A stretch of DNA of 61,179 nt, from positions 1-61,179 of the forward strand of contig JALWIX010000032.1 of assembly GCA_027082175.1 (NCBI GenBank), in the 5' to 3' direction. Below the pieces are notes generated by a model. It saw only the letters and a program-made list of their open reading frames with translations, was not told where the DNA came from and made no database searches. Made by a program: the position numbers and the translations under genes. Of the stretch, positions 16,970 through 25,192 are shown in pieces. Origin of the DNA: Campylobacterales bacterium (GTDB lineage Bacteria; Campylobacterota; Campylobacteria; Campylobacterales; Nitratiruptoraceae). Positions within the stretch are counted from its first letter, which is position 1. Every line of letters starts with the position of its first letter.

Positions 16970-18703
16970 CTATTTTAAAAATCCCATTGATTTCTCATTG
17001 TCAAACGTAGAGGCTCTCTCTTTTTTAATCTCCTCTATAAAATCTTCCATCGTAAAAACAGGTTCATCTTTTACCGCTACCTTATAAGCGGTATTTTTTA
17101 CGATTAAGTTGATCTGACCGCCTGTCAATTCAAACTCGGCAAGTCTCTTCACATCAAATCCATCTTCAAACTTAGCATTTTGTGGAAGCATCTTGTTCCA
17201 AAGTTGGATTCGCTCTTCATATGTTGGCTTTTTAAACTCAATTTTGTAGTTGAATCTTCTCGAAAAAGCCTGATCTATCGTCTCTAAAAGGTTTGTAGTT
17301 GCTATAAGCACACCTTCAAATTTCTCTATCTGTTCTAAAAAGATATTTTGCATCTGATTGTGCATCTTATCGGCGCTACTACCAGGACTAGAACTTCTCG
17401 CGCTAAGAAACTGGTCTGCTTCATTTAGTAACAAAACAGGTTCGGTTTTTGCCTTTTCGCTTAGTTCCGTATATGTGTCAAAAATCTTTCTAACATTTTT
17501 TTCGCTCTCACCAACGTACATAGATAAAATTTTAGAGCAATCAAAACTCAAAACGGATTTTTTCAAAGATTTCGCTAAAGAAAGAGCCGTCATCGTTTTT
17601 CCTGTTCCGGGAGGACCATAAAAGATAATCCTAGCATCTATCCCTTTCTTTTTAGGTTTGATACCCCACTCTTTTAGTCTGCTTGCAACTTTTTTATCCA
17701 TCTGTTTCAATAAAGAGTTAAGAGTCTTTCTTGTTTCTGGATGCAGCACCACATCCTCTAAAGTAGTCTTTGGCTCTATAAGCTCGAAAATATCTTGCTC
17801 TTTTATGAGCATATTTAGTTTTAGTTTTTTGCTCTTTTTCTTCTTTCCGGGGTGTATGATCCTTTGCAAAATATCTTCAAGTATGAAAAAAGATCTGCTG
17901 ATTCCTCCAAAAGGGGTAAGCATCTCATCATAATCGATGATTCTCTCCTCTATAAGTTTTGAGCCCTCTTCAAGCAATACTCTGTTTTCGATTCTTTCAT
18001 ACTCATCAAAACTTACAAGGTCTATAAGCATATTCATATCTCTAAGCGCGCCTTCACTAGCGGCATACTCCTCTTTTAGAAGCGCCAAAAAAATGATTCT
18101 CTCTTTTTCATTTAGCTCATACTCTTTAAAAAACTTTTCTATCTCTATCTCTTGTTCCGTTACTTTAAGCCTCTCTTCAATTCTTTTTTCCAAAAGTTTG
18201 AGTTTATTTTTTAGCCTGTTGATATTAGGAGAGTTAATATTGAAATTCTGTTTTGAAGATGCCAACTTTTGATATAAATCTATCCTGAAAAATTGATCTT
18301 GAAGATACTCAAGATGATCGGTATAAGGCTTTATTTCCGGAAGAACAAGGTCTAAACTTCCTTCTTCTAGAAGTTTTAGAAAAGGAACGCTTAAAACTAT
18401 GTTTGAGTGCAAAAGTTCCAGATTTGTGTTCTCATTTGTTTTAAGATTGGAAAAACTACCAAAAACGACCCACCCAAAATCTAGAAGATTTTTAATAAGA
18501 GGCAGCTTTTTAAGATATCCATAATCCTCTTCTTCATAGATATCCAACAAAATATCTAGCACGTTTACCTCTTCGGTTCCAGATATATACTTTTTTGTAA
18601 TATATCTTAAAATTTCCGCTTCCTCTTCACTACATTTTAACTGCGGAAAGATTTTGCTTTTAGTTATATCTTTAGATTCGATAAAATCTACTAAAAACTT
18701 CAC
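16970..18703 (-). CDS. AAA+ family ATPase, function unknown
   Basis: The best start is GTG at 18703: GGAG lies 8 nt upstream and the GTG overlaps the nfo stop as GTGA. This gives 577 residues. The first 350 residues are a helical, charged region with coiled-coil character and no recognised domain. A single AAA+ module follows: Walker A GPPGTGKT at about 363-370, Walker B region LLLNEADQF at about 424-433, sensor ATTN, and arginine-finger region [12 protein letters not shown]. The usual Walker B aspartate before the glutamate is asparagine. Such FtsH/ClpX-unlike single-AAA proteins may be chaperones or remodelling factors. The partner is unknown; coupling to nfo may or may not be meaningful. 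Confidence 0.85.
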   Translation of the reverse strand: MKFLVDFIESKDITKSKIFPQLKCSEEEAEILRYITKKYISGTEEVNVLDILLDIYEEEDYGYLKKLPLIKNLLDFGWVVFGSFSNLKTNENTNLELLHSNIVLSVPFLKLLEEGSLDLVLPEIKPYTDHLEYLQDQFFRIDLYQKLASSKQNFNINSPNINRLKNKLKLLEKRIEERLKVTEQEIEIEKFFKEYELNEKERIIFLALLKEEYAASEGALRDMNMLIDLVSFDEYERIENRVLLEEGSKLIEERIIDYDEMLTPFGGISRSFFILEDILQRIIHPGKKKKSKKLKLNMLIKEQDIFELIEPKTTLEDVVLHPETRKTLNSLLKQMDKKVASRLKEWGIKPKKKGIDARIIFYGPPGTGKTMTALSLAKSLKKSVLSFDCSKILSMYVGESEKNVRKIFDTYTELSEKAKTEPVLLLNEADQFLSARSSSPGSSADKMHNQMQNIFLEQIEKFEGVLIATTNLLETIDQAFSRRFNYKIEFKKPTYEERIQLWNKMLPQNAKFEDGFDVKRLAEFELTGGQINLIVKNTAYKVAVKDEPVFTMEDFIEEIKKERASTFDNEKSMGFLK

Positions 18704-19563
18704 TGAACACACTCCCCGCAAAAGCTATATAAAAGCTCTATCTCTTTATCCCATATAGTATCGTCAATAGTCTCTAAAATCAAAGGAATATCCTCAAGTC
18801 TCTCATCATTCATAATAAGTCTGAAAGCCTCAAGTCCTATTTCGCCTTTACCTAAAGAGTGGTGTCTATCCACCCTGCTGCCTAATTTAGCTTTTGAATC
18901 GTTTATATGCATTCCTTTTAAATACTTAAATCCTACTATTTTGTCAAATTCATCCATTGTCTTTTTATACGACTCTTCATCTCTAATATCGTATCCGGCG
19001 CCAAAAAGGTGCGCCGTATCTAGACAAACGCCTATCCTGCTTTTATCCTCGCATTTATCTATAAGATACGCTAGATGCTCAAACTTATAGCCAAGATTGC
19101 TTCCTTGCCCTGCCGTATTTTCAATAACCAAGGTTACCCCTTCGGTAATATCCAAAGTTTTGTTTATAGAATCGGCTATAAGGTCTAAACACTCCTCCTC
19201 GCTTATCTTTTTCAAATGGCTTCCGGGATGAAAATTTAGTTTATCCAAACCCAAAAGCGAACATCTGTTAACCTCATCGATAAAGGCTTCTAAGCTCTTC
19301 TCTCTCTTTTGGGGTTCTGGATGTCCCAAATTTATAAGATAGCTATCATGTGGCAAAATATGTTTTGGCTCGATTCCTGAATCTTCCAAATTTTTATGAA
19401 AAAGGTCTATAACTTTAGCGTCTAAGGGTTTTGCGCTCCACTGTCTCTGATTTTTTGTAAAAAGCGCAAAAGCTTTAGCTCCTATCTCCTTCGCATTTTT
19501 TGGCGCATTAAACACACCTCCGCTCGCACTTACGTGTGCTCCTACAAATTTTTTATTTATCAT
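18700..19563 (-). CDS. nfo: Endonuclease IV (AP endonuclease), Nfo
   Basis: A 287-residue TIM-barrel enzyme of normal length that cuts DNA 5' to abasic sites in base excision repair. Metal-ligand motifs of the family are visible: [10 protein letters not shown] near the N-terminus, [57 protein letters not shown], and ILETID near the end. It overlaps the downstream AAA+ ATPase start by 4 nt, so the two are co-translated. Confidence 0.97.
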   Translation of the reverse strand: MINKKFVGAHVSASGGVFNAPKNAKEIGAKAFALFTKNQRQWSAKPLDAKVIDLFHKNLEDSGIEPKHILPHDSYLINLGHPEPQKREKSLEAFIDEVNRCSLLGLDKLNFHPGSHLKKISEEECLDLIADSINKTLDITEGVTLVIENTAGQGSNLGYKFEHLAYLIDKCEDKSRIGVCLDTAHLFGAGYDIRDEESYKKTMDEFDKIVGFKYLKGMHINDSKAKLGSRVDRHHSLGKGEIGLEAFRLIMNDERLEDIPLILETIDDTIWDKEIELLYSFCGECVQ

Positions 19564-19607
19564 TCGTATCCTTATCTTTGTTAAAATAGTAAAATAGTCT
19601 CTTTAAG

Positions 19608-20081
19608 CTACTCAATTTTTTTCACTTTTATCAAAATTTTATTAAATCTGTCTTTAAAATAGATTAGCTCGCTATTTACTTTATAGATTATATCGTAACT
19701 ATTTTTTTTGTAAATTGTTTGCTCAAATCCATCTCCTTTTTTAATCAAATTTTTAGAATCAAAAATAGGTTTACCCAAAAGAACTCTCTCAAATAGTTTA
19801 GGAGGATACTCTCTACTAAAAAATTTTTTGTTAAAACTCTCTTTAGAAAGGCAACCATTTTCACTACACACTTTCCCATCAATTTTTAGTTTTATCAAAG
19901 CGGTGCCCGCGCTGTAAATCTCCACTTCCAGCGAGCCATTATCATATCTTTTGATATAGCCTATATCGCTAAATCTCATATTTTTACTTTTAATCGTTAT
20001 AAGATATGTAGAGTATTCGACCGGTTTTTTTAAAGAGCATCCGAAAAACGTAAGAAAAAAAATTAAAAAAAAGTAGCGCAT
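19608..20081 (-). CDS. Hypothetical lipoprotein
   Basis: A 157-residue protein with a short hydrophobic signal and a lipobox ending FFGCSLKKP, so it is probably lipidated at Cys15. The rest is rich in Lys, Ile and Phe, with alternating hydrophobic residues that suggest beta strands (YLITIKSK, LIKLKIDG). A cysteine pair occurs in KVCSENGCLS. No family was recognised. It lies 44 nt upstream of nfo in the same direction and diverges from the small membrane protein at 20128. It could be an outer-membrane biogenesis-type lipoprotein, but that is only a guess. Confidence 0.7.
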   Translation of the reverse strand: MRYFFLIFFLTFFGCSLKKPVEYSTYLITIKSKNMRFSDIGYIKRYDNGSLEVEIYSAGTALIKLKIDGKVCSENGCLSKESFNKKFFSREYPPKLFERVLLGKPIFDSKNLIKKGDGFEQTIYKKNSYDIIYKVNSELIYFKDRFNKILIKVKKIE

Positions 20082-20127
20082 CTATTCCTTTCAAGAAAAA
20101 ATGTTACAATAAAAAAAAGGATTGAAA

Positions 20128-20427
20128 ATGATAGAGTATATCTACTACCTTTTTATATTTGGCGCAATTTTAACATATATAGTGTGGGGATTTATAATCA
20201 GTTTTGAATCTATACTTGCACTAAACGAAACAAAAAGCGCCATTGATTGGATAAAAAAGCGCCACAAACCCAAAACATTTAAATATCTGCTTATCATTTT
20301 TTTGCCTATGCTTCATCTAGGCTATATCTTTTTCGAACTCATTCCTTTTTTGATCGGCATAGAAGAAGAACTTAAAAGTTTCGATCTAGAGCAGATATAT
20401 AAAAATATCTATCTCAAACAACTATAG
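20128..20427 (+). CDS. Small inner-membrane protein, unknown function
   Basis: The open frame begins at a TTG (20122), but AGG at 20118-20120 is 7 nt before the ATG at 20128, so that ATG is preferred (99 residues). Two hydrophobic segments (about 5-28 and 52-72) flank a basic loop with IDWIKKRHKPKTF. No family was recognised. The gene is read opposite to its neighbours, and its 3' end overlaps the convergent Mut7-C gene by 14 nt. Confidence 0.6.
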   Translation: MIEYIYYLFIFGAILTYIVWGFIISFESILALNETKSAIDWIKKRHKPKTFKYLLIIFLPMLHLGYIFFELIPFLIGIEEELKSFDLEQIYKNIYLKQL

Positions 20428-20863
20428 AGTCCAACACTTTTTTCATTCTCTCATAATGACTTCCTAACCAATAGATACGTTTGCATACCGGACATATTTT
20501 GAAACTTGTATAAAACTTTTTTACTTTAAGAGGAAGTCTGTCTAAAACCTCACTTTTATCCACATGCTCTAATAGAGTATTATCTTTTAAACATCTTGTA
20601 AAAGGGCTTGCGTCATTTTTCAGTTTAAATTTTTTTGCTATCTCTTTTATCTGCTCTATAGTTTTTTTAGATTTTACAAGATAACATCTACCTTTCAATC
20701 TTTCACAAAGCGCTCTATCTTTTGTCAATACGATTCTATCGTCACTTTTTGCAATTTCAATAATTTTATTATCTTCTATCTTGTCAAAATAGAGAGTATC
20801 AAAACCCAAAGCTCTTAAATATTTTGTCATACCGCCTAGATGAACATCGGCTAAAAACTTCAT
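20414..20863 (-). CDS. Mut7-C RNase-fold domain protein
   Basis: Translation most likely starts at ATG 20863, which overlaps the upstream phosphatase stop as ATGA (149 residues). The N-terminal half matches the PIN-like Mut7-C type: MKFLADVHLGGMTKYLRALG, followed by acidic residues in DDRIVLTKDRAL. The C-terminal half holds a zinc-ribbon-like pair, TRCLKDN and CPVCKRIYW, with WLGSHYERM, the usual ending of this family. These proteins are predicted ribonucleases; the substrate is unknown. Co-translation with a phosphoesterase is suggestive of RNA or nucleotide processing, but this is inference. Confidence 0.85.
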   Translation of the reverse strand: MKFLADVHLGGMTKYLRALGFDTLYFDKIEDNKIIEIAKSDDRIVLTKDRALCERLKGRCYLVKSKKTIEQIKEIAKKFKLKNDASPFTRCLKDNTLLEHVDKSEVLDRLPLKVKKFYTSFKICPVCKRIYWLGSHYERMKKVLDSIVV

Positions 20864-21609
20864 AACGGCCAAGACTTTTTTCTTTTTACGTAAGCTTTTT
20901 TGGATTTTTGAAAATAGAATCTATATGAAGATATATTTACGTCCTCATCCATATCAAAAACCACAGCGCACAAAAAATTACCGTAAACAGCGCCGGTATC
21001 TATCCCTATGCTAAATCTATCTATTTTTGGTTTTAAAAATGGCTGATGTCCATATACTATGAATCCTTCGTGGTTATCATAAACCTTGCTCCAGTAACAA
21101 CACCCTTTTTTATCTGTCTCGTCTAAAGCGACAAAGTCTCCCTTTTCATCTACAAATCTCACTCTCATAACCTGAGCGTTAGCTTTTTTTGTTGCTCTAC
21201 TTAAAAAGATTTTATTGGTAATACCGGCATGAACAACCGTTAATGAGCCTATTTTTAAATAAAATTTTGTGGAGCTTAAAAATCTAAAATCCTCCTCTTT
21301 CAAAGAGAAAAAAAACCTCTTTTCCTCTTCTTCTAGTTTCATAGGATTTTTCTTCCCGCTTCGTTTCTCCTCATCATAATGGAGTTTATATCTGATAATC
21401 TTATCTTCATGGTTTCCTCGCACACATAAAATTTTACTCTTTTCCAAAAATCTTAGCGTATCAAGCGAATAAGGACCTTTTGCTATAAAATCGCCCACAC
21501 TTATTTCTACATCACCTTTTTTTATATCTATCTGTTTCCTAAGAGTCAAAAACTCCTCTAAACATCCGTGAATATCTCCATAAACTATAACTCTTTTTGT
21601 TTTGCTCAT
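20860..21609 (-). CDS. Calcineurin-like metallophosphoesterase (PrpA/ApaH-type)
   Basis: A 249-residue protein with the dinuclear-metal phosphoesterase motifs in order: GDIHG near residue 11, GDFIAKGPYS near 39, RGNHEDK near 65, VHAG near 128 and YGHQP near 190, followed by IDTGAVYG. This is the layout of serine/threonine protein phosphatases PrpA/PrpB and of symmetrical dinucleoside tetraphosphatases. Which substrate it uses cannot be said from sequence. It overlaps the Mut7-C gene by 4 nt and follows the S24 repressor gene by 21 nt in the same direction, so it may be in the repressor's transcript. Confidence 0.88.
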   Translation of the reverse strand: MSKTKRVIVYGDIHGCLEEFLTLRKQIDIKKGDVEISVGDFIAKGPYSLDTLRFLEKSKILCVRGNHEDKIIRYKLHYDEEKRSGKKNPMKLEEEEKRFFFSLKEEDFRFLSSTKFYLKIGSLTVVHAGITNKIFLSRATKKANAQVMRVRFVDEKGDFVALDETDKKGCCYWSKVYDNHEGFIVYGHQPFLKPKIDRFSIGIDTGAVYGNFLCAVVFDMDEDVNISSYRFYFQKSKKAYVKRKKSWPL

Positions 21610-21630
21610 TTATAAACTCTTAATATCTTC

Positions 21631-22284
21631 TTATATCTTTTCTAGACTCCCTATAACCTTGCCGATTATTTTAACCTCATCAAAAGCCAGAGTCTCTTTC
21701 GGATAGAGACTATTTTCGGATATCAATTCAATACTACCGTCAGTTTTTAAAATCACTCTCTTTATAAAAACTCCGGCGTTTGTCGCCAAAACGAAAACAC
21801 CCCCTTTTTTGATATCTCTTTTACTTTTATCTATAAAAACTATGCTTCCATCTTTTAAAAGTGGCTCCATAGAGTCTCCTATAAGATTTAGAGCCTCTAT
21901 ATTTTTAATATTCTCTTTTCCTAAAAACTCTTCTAACTCCTTATCAAGATATAGTTTTTGAGTCTCCTCTTCATAATTGATAGCGCCGCCGCCAGCGCTT
22001 GCGTTTATATCTTTAAAATATTTTATATATGCGAATTTCTGGGTAGGCTCGCACAAAGATTCGGGACTTTGATCAAATAAAAGCCAATTTATACTTATAT
22101 TTCTTTTAGCGCAAAAGGTTATAAGTTCCTCCAAAGGGAGCCTTCCTCTTTTTTTCATCATAGAAAAGTGCTCTTTAGATATCTCAAGAGCGGCAGCCAC
22201 ATCTTTATCATAAACTCTTTTTTCTCCAAGTTCGCGCGATAAAATATCTTTAACCCTCTCCATAACCTCGATAAAAGATAGCAT
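21631..22284 (-). CDS. LexA/CI-like S24 repressor (HTH plus self-cleaving peptidase)
   Basis: AAGGG lies 5 nt before ATG 22284, giving 217 residues; the upstream TTG is not needed. Residues 1-70 form an HTH-like domain (DKDVAAALEISKEHFSMMKK). Residues 90-217 are an S24 peptidase domain: a likely self-cleavage site Ala97-Gly98 in NASAGGG, the nucleophile Ser138 in GDSMEPL and the general base Lys175 in GVFIKRVIL. This resembles LexA, UmuD and phage CI-type repressors that self-cleave on RecA-ssDNA. It is divergent from a Y-family polymerase across 125 bp, so it probably represses that gene and itself. A prophage remnant repressor is the alternative, but no phage genes are near. Confidence 0.88.
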   Translation of the reverse strand: MLSFIEVMERVKDILSRELGEKRVYDKDVAAALEISKEHFSMMKKRGRLPLEELITFCAKRNISINWLLFDQSPESLCEPTQKFAYIKYFKDINASAGGGAINYEEETQKLYLDKELEEFLGKENIKNIEALNLIGDSMEPLLKDGSIVFIDKSKRDIKKGGVFVLATNAGVFIKRVILKTDGSIELISENSLYPKETLAFDEVKIIGKVIGSLEKI

Positions 22285-22287
22285 CAA

Positions 22288-22409
22288 AACCCTTTTTTTA
22301 ACATTATCACAATTTTAGCACTCTTTTAATTAACAAATATTTAATTATTTAAAAATATGCTTTTAGTTGTATTAATATTTTGTTAACTAAATATAAAAAG
22401 GGGTTGACT
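22288..22409. promoter_or_regulatory. Divergent promoter/operator region, S24 repressor and Y-family polymerase
   Basis: The gap contains related sites. TTAACAAATATTTAA (22330-22344) and, on the minus strand, TTAACAAAATATTAA (22372-22386) match at 12 of 15 positions and face each other. A third TTAACA occurs at 22298-22303, close to the repressor start. Paired inverted sites flanking the promoters of both genes are what an S24 repressor operator would look like. The site function is inferred. Confidence 0.5.
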
Positions 22410-23672
22410 ATGAAGATACATATGGATTTAGACTCCTTTTTTATCTCCGCGGAAAGGATTAAAAATCCATCATTAAGAGATATTCCGGCAGCGGTTGGAG
22501 GAAGAGGAGACCCTTTCATATTTGACAAAAAACAAAAAAGCAAAATAGATATAGTCCAAAAAAATAGCGGAGCGTTTGTTCCAAACATCTTCTACAATTC
22601 AGATTCCACTTTCAAAGAGTATTTTATAGAGGGAGAAAAGATAAGAGGCATTATCATAACCGCTAGCTATGAAGCAAGAAAATACGGCATAAAAACTGGA
22701 ATGACCATAAGAGAGGCTTTAAGTATCTATCCAAAACTTGTGGTGGTTCCGCCTAATCATCTTTACTACCACTCTCTTTCCCATAAATTAAAAGAGTTTT
22801 TGCAAACCAAAATCCCCCTGGTAGAACAGTTTAGTATAGATGAGTTTTTTGGGGATATAAAGGGGTGGATAAAAGAAGATGAGATCAAAGAGTTTCTAAT
22901 ATATTTAAAAGAAGAGATAAAAGAGAAGTTTTCTCTACCTATCTCTATAGGGGCTGCTAGAAGCAAGTGGACCGCAAAACTTGCCACATCTTTTGCAAAA
23001 CCAAACGGTATCAAAATAGTAAAAGATGAGGAGATAGATGATTTTATCAAAGATATACCCATTGAGGATTTTCCAGGTATAGGAAGAGGATATGCAAAAA
23101 GGCTTCATAGAGTGAAGATAAAAAAGCTAGGAGATATAAAAAAGGCCAAAGAGCTTTTTTATAGCTGGAAAAAACCCGGAATTACCCTTTATAAAAGAGT
23201 TTTGGGAATAGACAACGAGCCTATCTTAATCTCCCATCCCAAAAAATCTATAGGTATATCTAGAACTATAGACCCTATAGAAGATAGAGAGGAGATTAAA
23301 AGAAGAGTAGTAATTATGAGCAGATATTTGGCTTTTTCCGTGATGAAACTAAATCTTAATCCAAGATACTTCTCTTTTAAGATAGTTTACGACTTCAAAG
23401 GCAGATCAAGGGCTTATGAACTTTTAAACAGACCTTTTAGCGAAAAGCTCTTAAAAGACATTATGCTAAAACTATTTTTGAAAGCAGATATCTATAGATA
23501 TTCGAAAATTATTCGTTTAAGTATGATTTGCGGAAAATTTTACGAAAAAAAAATCTTCGATATCTTTACCTATGAAGACGATAAAAAGGCAAAAAAGCTA
23601 TCCTTTCAAACTAACAAAGCAAGAAAAAAATATGGAATTGACACTTTAAAGTGGGGAGTCGAGTTTATATAA
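22410..23672 (+). CDS. Y-family (DinB/UmuC-like) translesion DNA polymerase
   Basis: AAAGGGG precedes ATG 22410 by 6 nt, giving 420 residues. Catalytic motifs: MDLDSFFISAE (metal-binding Asp and steric residues) at the N-terminus, ASYEARKYGIKTGM, and SIDEFFGDI with the second acidic pair (usually SIDEAYLD). An HhH-type segment is seen in DFPGIGRGYAKRLH, and a little-finger-like domain ends the protein. Compared with DinB, about 45-50 extra residues lie between AAVGG and TASYEAR. It should bypass DNA lesions with low fidelity. It is divergent from the S24 repressor, which suggests damage-inducible control. No obvious C-terminal beta-clamp motif was identified. Confidence 0.9.
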   Translation: MKIHMDLDSFFISAERIKNPSLRDIPAAVGGRGDPFIFDKKQKSKIDIVQKNSGAFVPNIFYNSDSTFKEYFIEGEKIRGIIITASYEARKYGIKTGMTIREALSIYPKLVVVPPNHLYYHSLSHKLKEFLQTKIPLVEQFSIDEFFGDIKGWIKEDEIKEFLIYLKEEIKEKFSLPISIGAARSKWTAKLATSFAKPNGIKIVKDEEIDDFIKDIPIEDFPGIGRGYAKRLHRVKIKKLGDIKKAKELFYSWKKPGITLYKRVLGIDNEPILISHPKKSIGISRTIDPIEDREEIKRRVVIMSRYLAFSVMKLNLNPRYFSFKIVYDFKGRSRAYELLNRPFSEKLLKDIMLKLFLKADIYRYSKIIRLSMICGKFYEKKIFDIFTYEDDKKAKKLSFQTNKARKKYGIDTLKWGVEFI

Positions 23673-23675
23673 AAA

Positions 23676-23681
23676 TATAAT
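23676..23681 (+). promoter_or_regulatory. Possible -10 element upstream of the porin operon
   Basis: TATAAT occurs in the AT-rich 55-bp gap between the polymerase stop and the next start at 23728. A second candidate, TATTAT, is near 23691. Campylobacterota sigma-70 promoters rely mainly on the -10, so this is plausible but unproven. Confidence 0.4.
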
Positions 23682-23727
23682 ATTTTATGATATTATTTCT
23701 CCAAAAAGAGTTTTTAAGGCCATATTA

Positions 23728-24738
23728 ATGAGATTTTGCACAAAACTCGTATCAAATCTTCTTTTTTTATTATTGTCGCTTTTTTTACCATTAAAATCTA
23801 TAAGCGATGACTTTAGCGAAGGGTATAAAATAGGCGATAATTTCTATACAGGAGGATATTTATCTACAGAATATGAAAAAAGCGATGAAAAAGAGGCCTT
23901 TTTAGTTGACGATCTTGCTTTTTTGTTATACGGTGAAAATGATAGATGGGATTTTGTTTCAGAATTTGAAGCAAAAAACCTATATATAAAACAAAATCTA
24001 CCTATAAAAACTGAAGAGAGCAATTTAAATTTTAGTATAGAGCGAATATATCTAACTTACTATATAGACGATTATAAAACCGTCACAATAGGAAAATTTA
24101 ACTCTCCCGTCGGATTTTGGAATATAATACCAATAAATGTTTTAAGAGATACAACTTCTAGCCCATATATCGTAGAAAAAAGTTTTCCAAAACTCACCTC
24201 GGGAATATGCTATAGATACGCTCTTAACGAAAATTTCGATTTTTTATATATAACATTGCAAAATAACGAAGATATAGATAGTAGTTACAACAACTTTAAA
24301 ATTAAAAAACATTACGGCATTACGCTAGAGCTTGAAAAAACAAGCGGTATTTTTAAGATAAGCGGAGGCTATTTTAAACAAAGAGACAATAAAGAGTCTA
24401 TTTACACCGTATTCGCTTTTAGAAAAATAGAGCCAAACTATACATTTACGATAGAGTCGTCTCTAAACAAAATAGATTTATATAGCACAATTTTTTATGA
24501 TATTTATTTGCAACACGTTCAAAATCTAAATGAGCATTATTACTTAATCGCTAGATTTGAAAAATTTAGAACTTATAAAGATGATATTTTTACAGTTGAT
24601 AAAAAGTTCGAAGAGAATATATTAACACTAGGTCTTACTTATAGACCATATCCCAATGTGGCTATAAAAGGTGAGTATAACAGATACTCTATGCAAAATA
24701 ACGACAAATGGCTTTTTTCATTCTCTTTTATGTTCTAA
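23728..24738 (+). CDS. Porin-like outer-membrane beta-barrel protein
   Basis: A 336-residue protein with a signal peptide (hydrophobic run LLFLLLSLFLPL, mature part from about SDDFSEG) and many alternating hydrophobic/polar strands with aromatic girdle residues. It ends SFSFMF, with the C-terminal phenylalanine usual for outer-membrane barrels. YTIGKFNSPVGFWN-like segments (here VTIGKFNSPVGFWN) recall phosphate-selective or substrate-specific porins. AAGG lies 8 nt before the ATG. It is followed 10 nt later by a PstS-like protein and then a sensor kinase, so the three probably act together. The transported or sensed compound is unknown. Confidence 0.7.
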   Translation: MRFCTKLVSNLLFLLLSLFLPLKSISDDFSEGYKIGDNFYTGGYLSTEYEKSDEKEAFLVDDLAFLLYGENDRWDFVSEFEAKNLYIKQNLPIKTEESNLNFSIERIYLTYYIDDYKTVTIGKFNSPVGFWNIIPINVLRDTTSSPYIVEKSFPKLTSGICYRYALNENFDFLYITLQNNEDIDSSYNNFKIKKHYGITLELEKTSGIFKISGGYFKQRDNKESIYTVFAFRKIEPNYTFTIESSLNKIDLYSTIFYDIYLQHVQNLNEHYYLIARFEKFRTYKDDIFTVDKKFEENILTLGLTYRPYPNVAIKGEYNRYSMQNNDKWLFSFSFMF

Positions 24739-24748
24739 GGCAAAACAG

Positions 24749-25192
24749 ATGAAGTGGTTTGTAAAGCTATTTTTTATACTATCTGCCTCATTTTTATATA
24801 TGTATGCCGATTCTCTTGTTATAGCCGCAAATAGGAATTTTCCAGTAGACTCTTTAAATCTAAAAACAGTACAAAAAATCTACTTGGATAAGATAAGATT
24901 TTTAGGAGGAAAAAAGATATTGCCTATTAACCTTCCATATAACCACTTCTTAAGAAAAAAGTTTGAAAACAGCGTTTTAAAAATGAAAAGGTTTGAGATT
25001 GAAAGATACTGGTTAAAAACCCACTATATGGGGCACAGACCTCCAAAAGTTTTAAAGTCCCAAGACGCAGTCGCATCTTTTTTAAAAAGCATTGACAACG
25101 CTATAGGATATCTAGAAAAAGGCACGGCAATAAAGTATAAACTCAAAATATTGTATGAGGTACAAAATGGTAAATCTAAATCTAAAAAATAG
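24749..25192 (+). CDS. Small PstS-like periplasmic binding protein
   Basis: TAAGG at 24736-24740 supports ATG 24749, giving 147 residues. A signal peptide (LFFILSASFLYMYA) is followed by a short phosphate-binding-protein-like domain: LVIAANRNFPVDSLNLKTVQKIYL, then GGKKILPINLP, then VLKSQDAVASFL and NAIGYL. These small PstS-like proteins in Campylobacterota and other proteobacteria are often next to porins and sensor kinases. The ligand is not established. Its end overlaps the start of the histidine kinase by 26 nt, which indicates co-translation and probably a sensing role rather than transport. Confidence 0.75.
   Translation: MKWFVKLFFILSASFLYMYADSLVIAANRNFPVDSLNLKTVQKIYLDKIRFLGGKKILPINLPYNHFLRKKFENSVLKMKRFEIERYWLKTHYMGHRPPKVLKSQDAVASFLKSIDNAIGYLEKGTAIKYKLKILYEVQNGKSKSKK

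Noticed and set aside
18703-18721. ATG 18721 as the start of the AAA+ ATPase
   Set aside because: It would extend into nfo and lies upstream of the GGAG site, which fits the GTG at 18703.
21631-23672. Prophage module from the S24 repressor and HTH protein
   Set aside because: No integrase, structural or lysis genes lie nearby; the polymerase pairing fits DNA damage control better.
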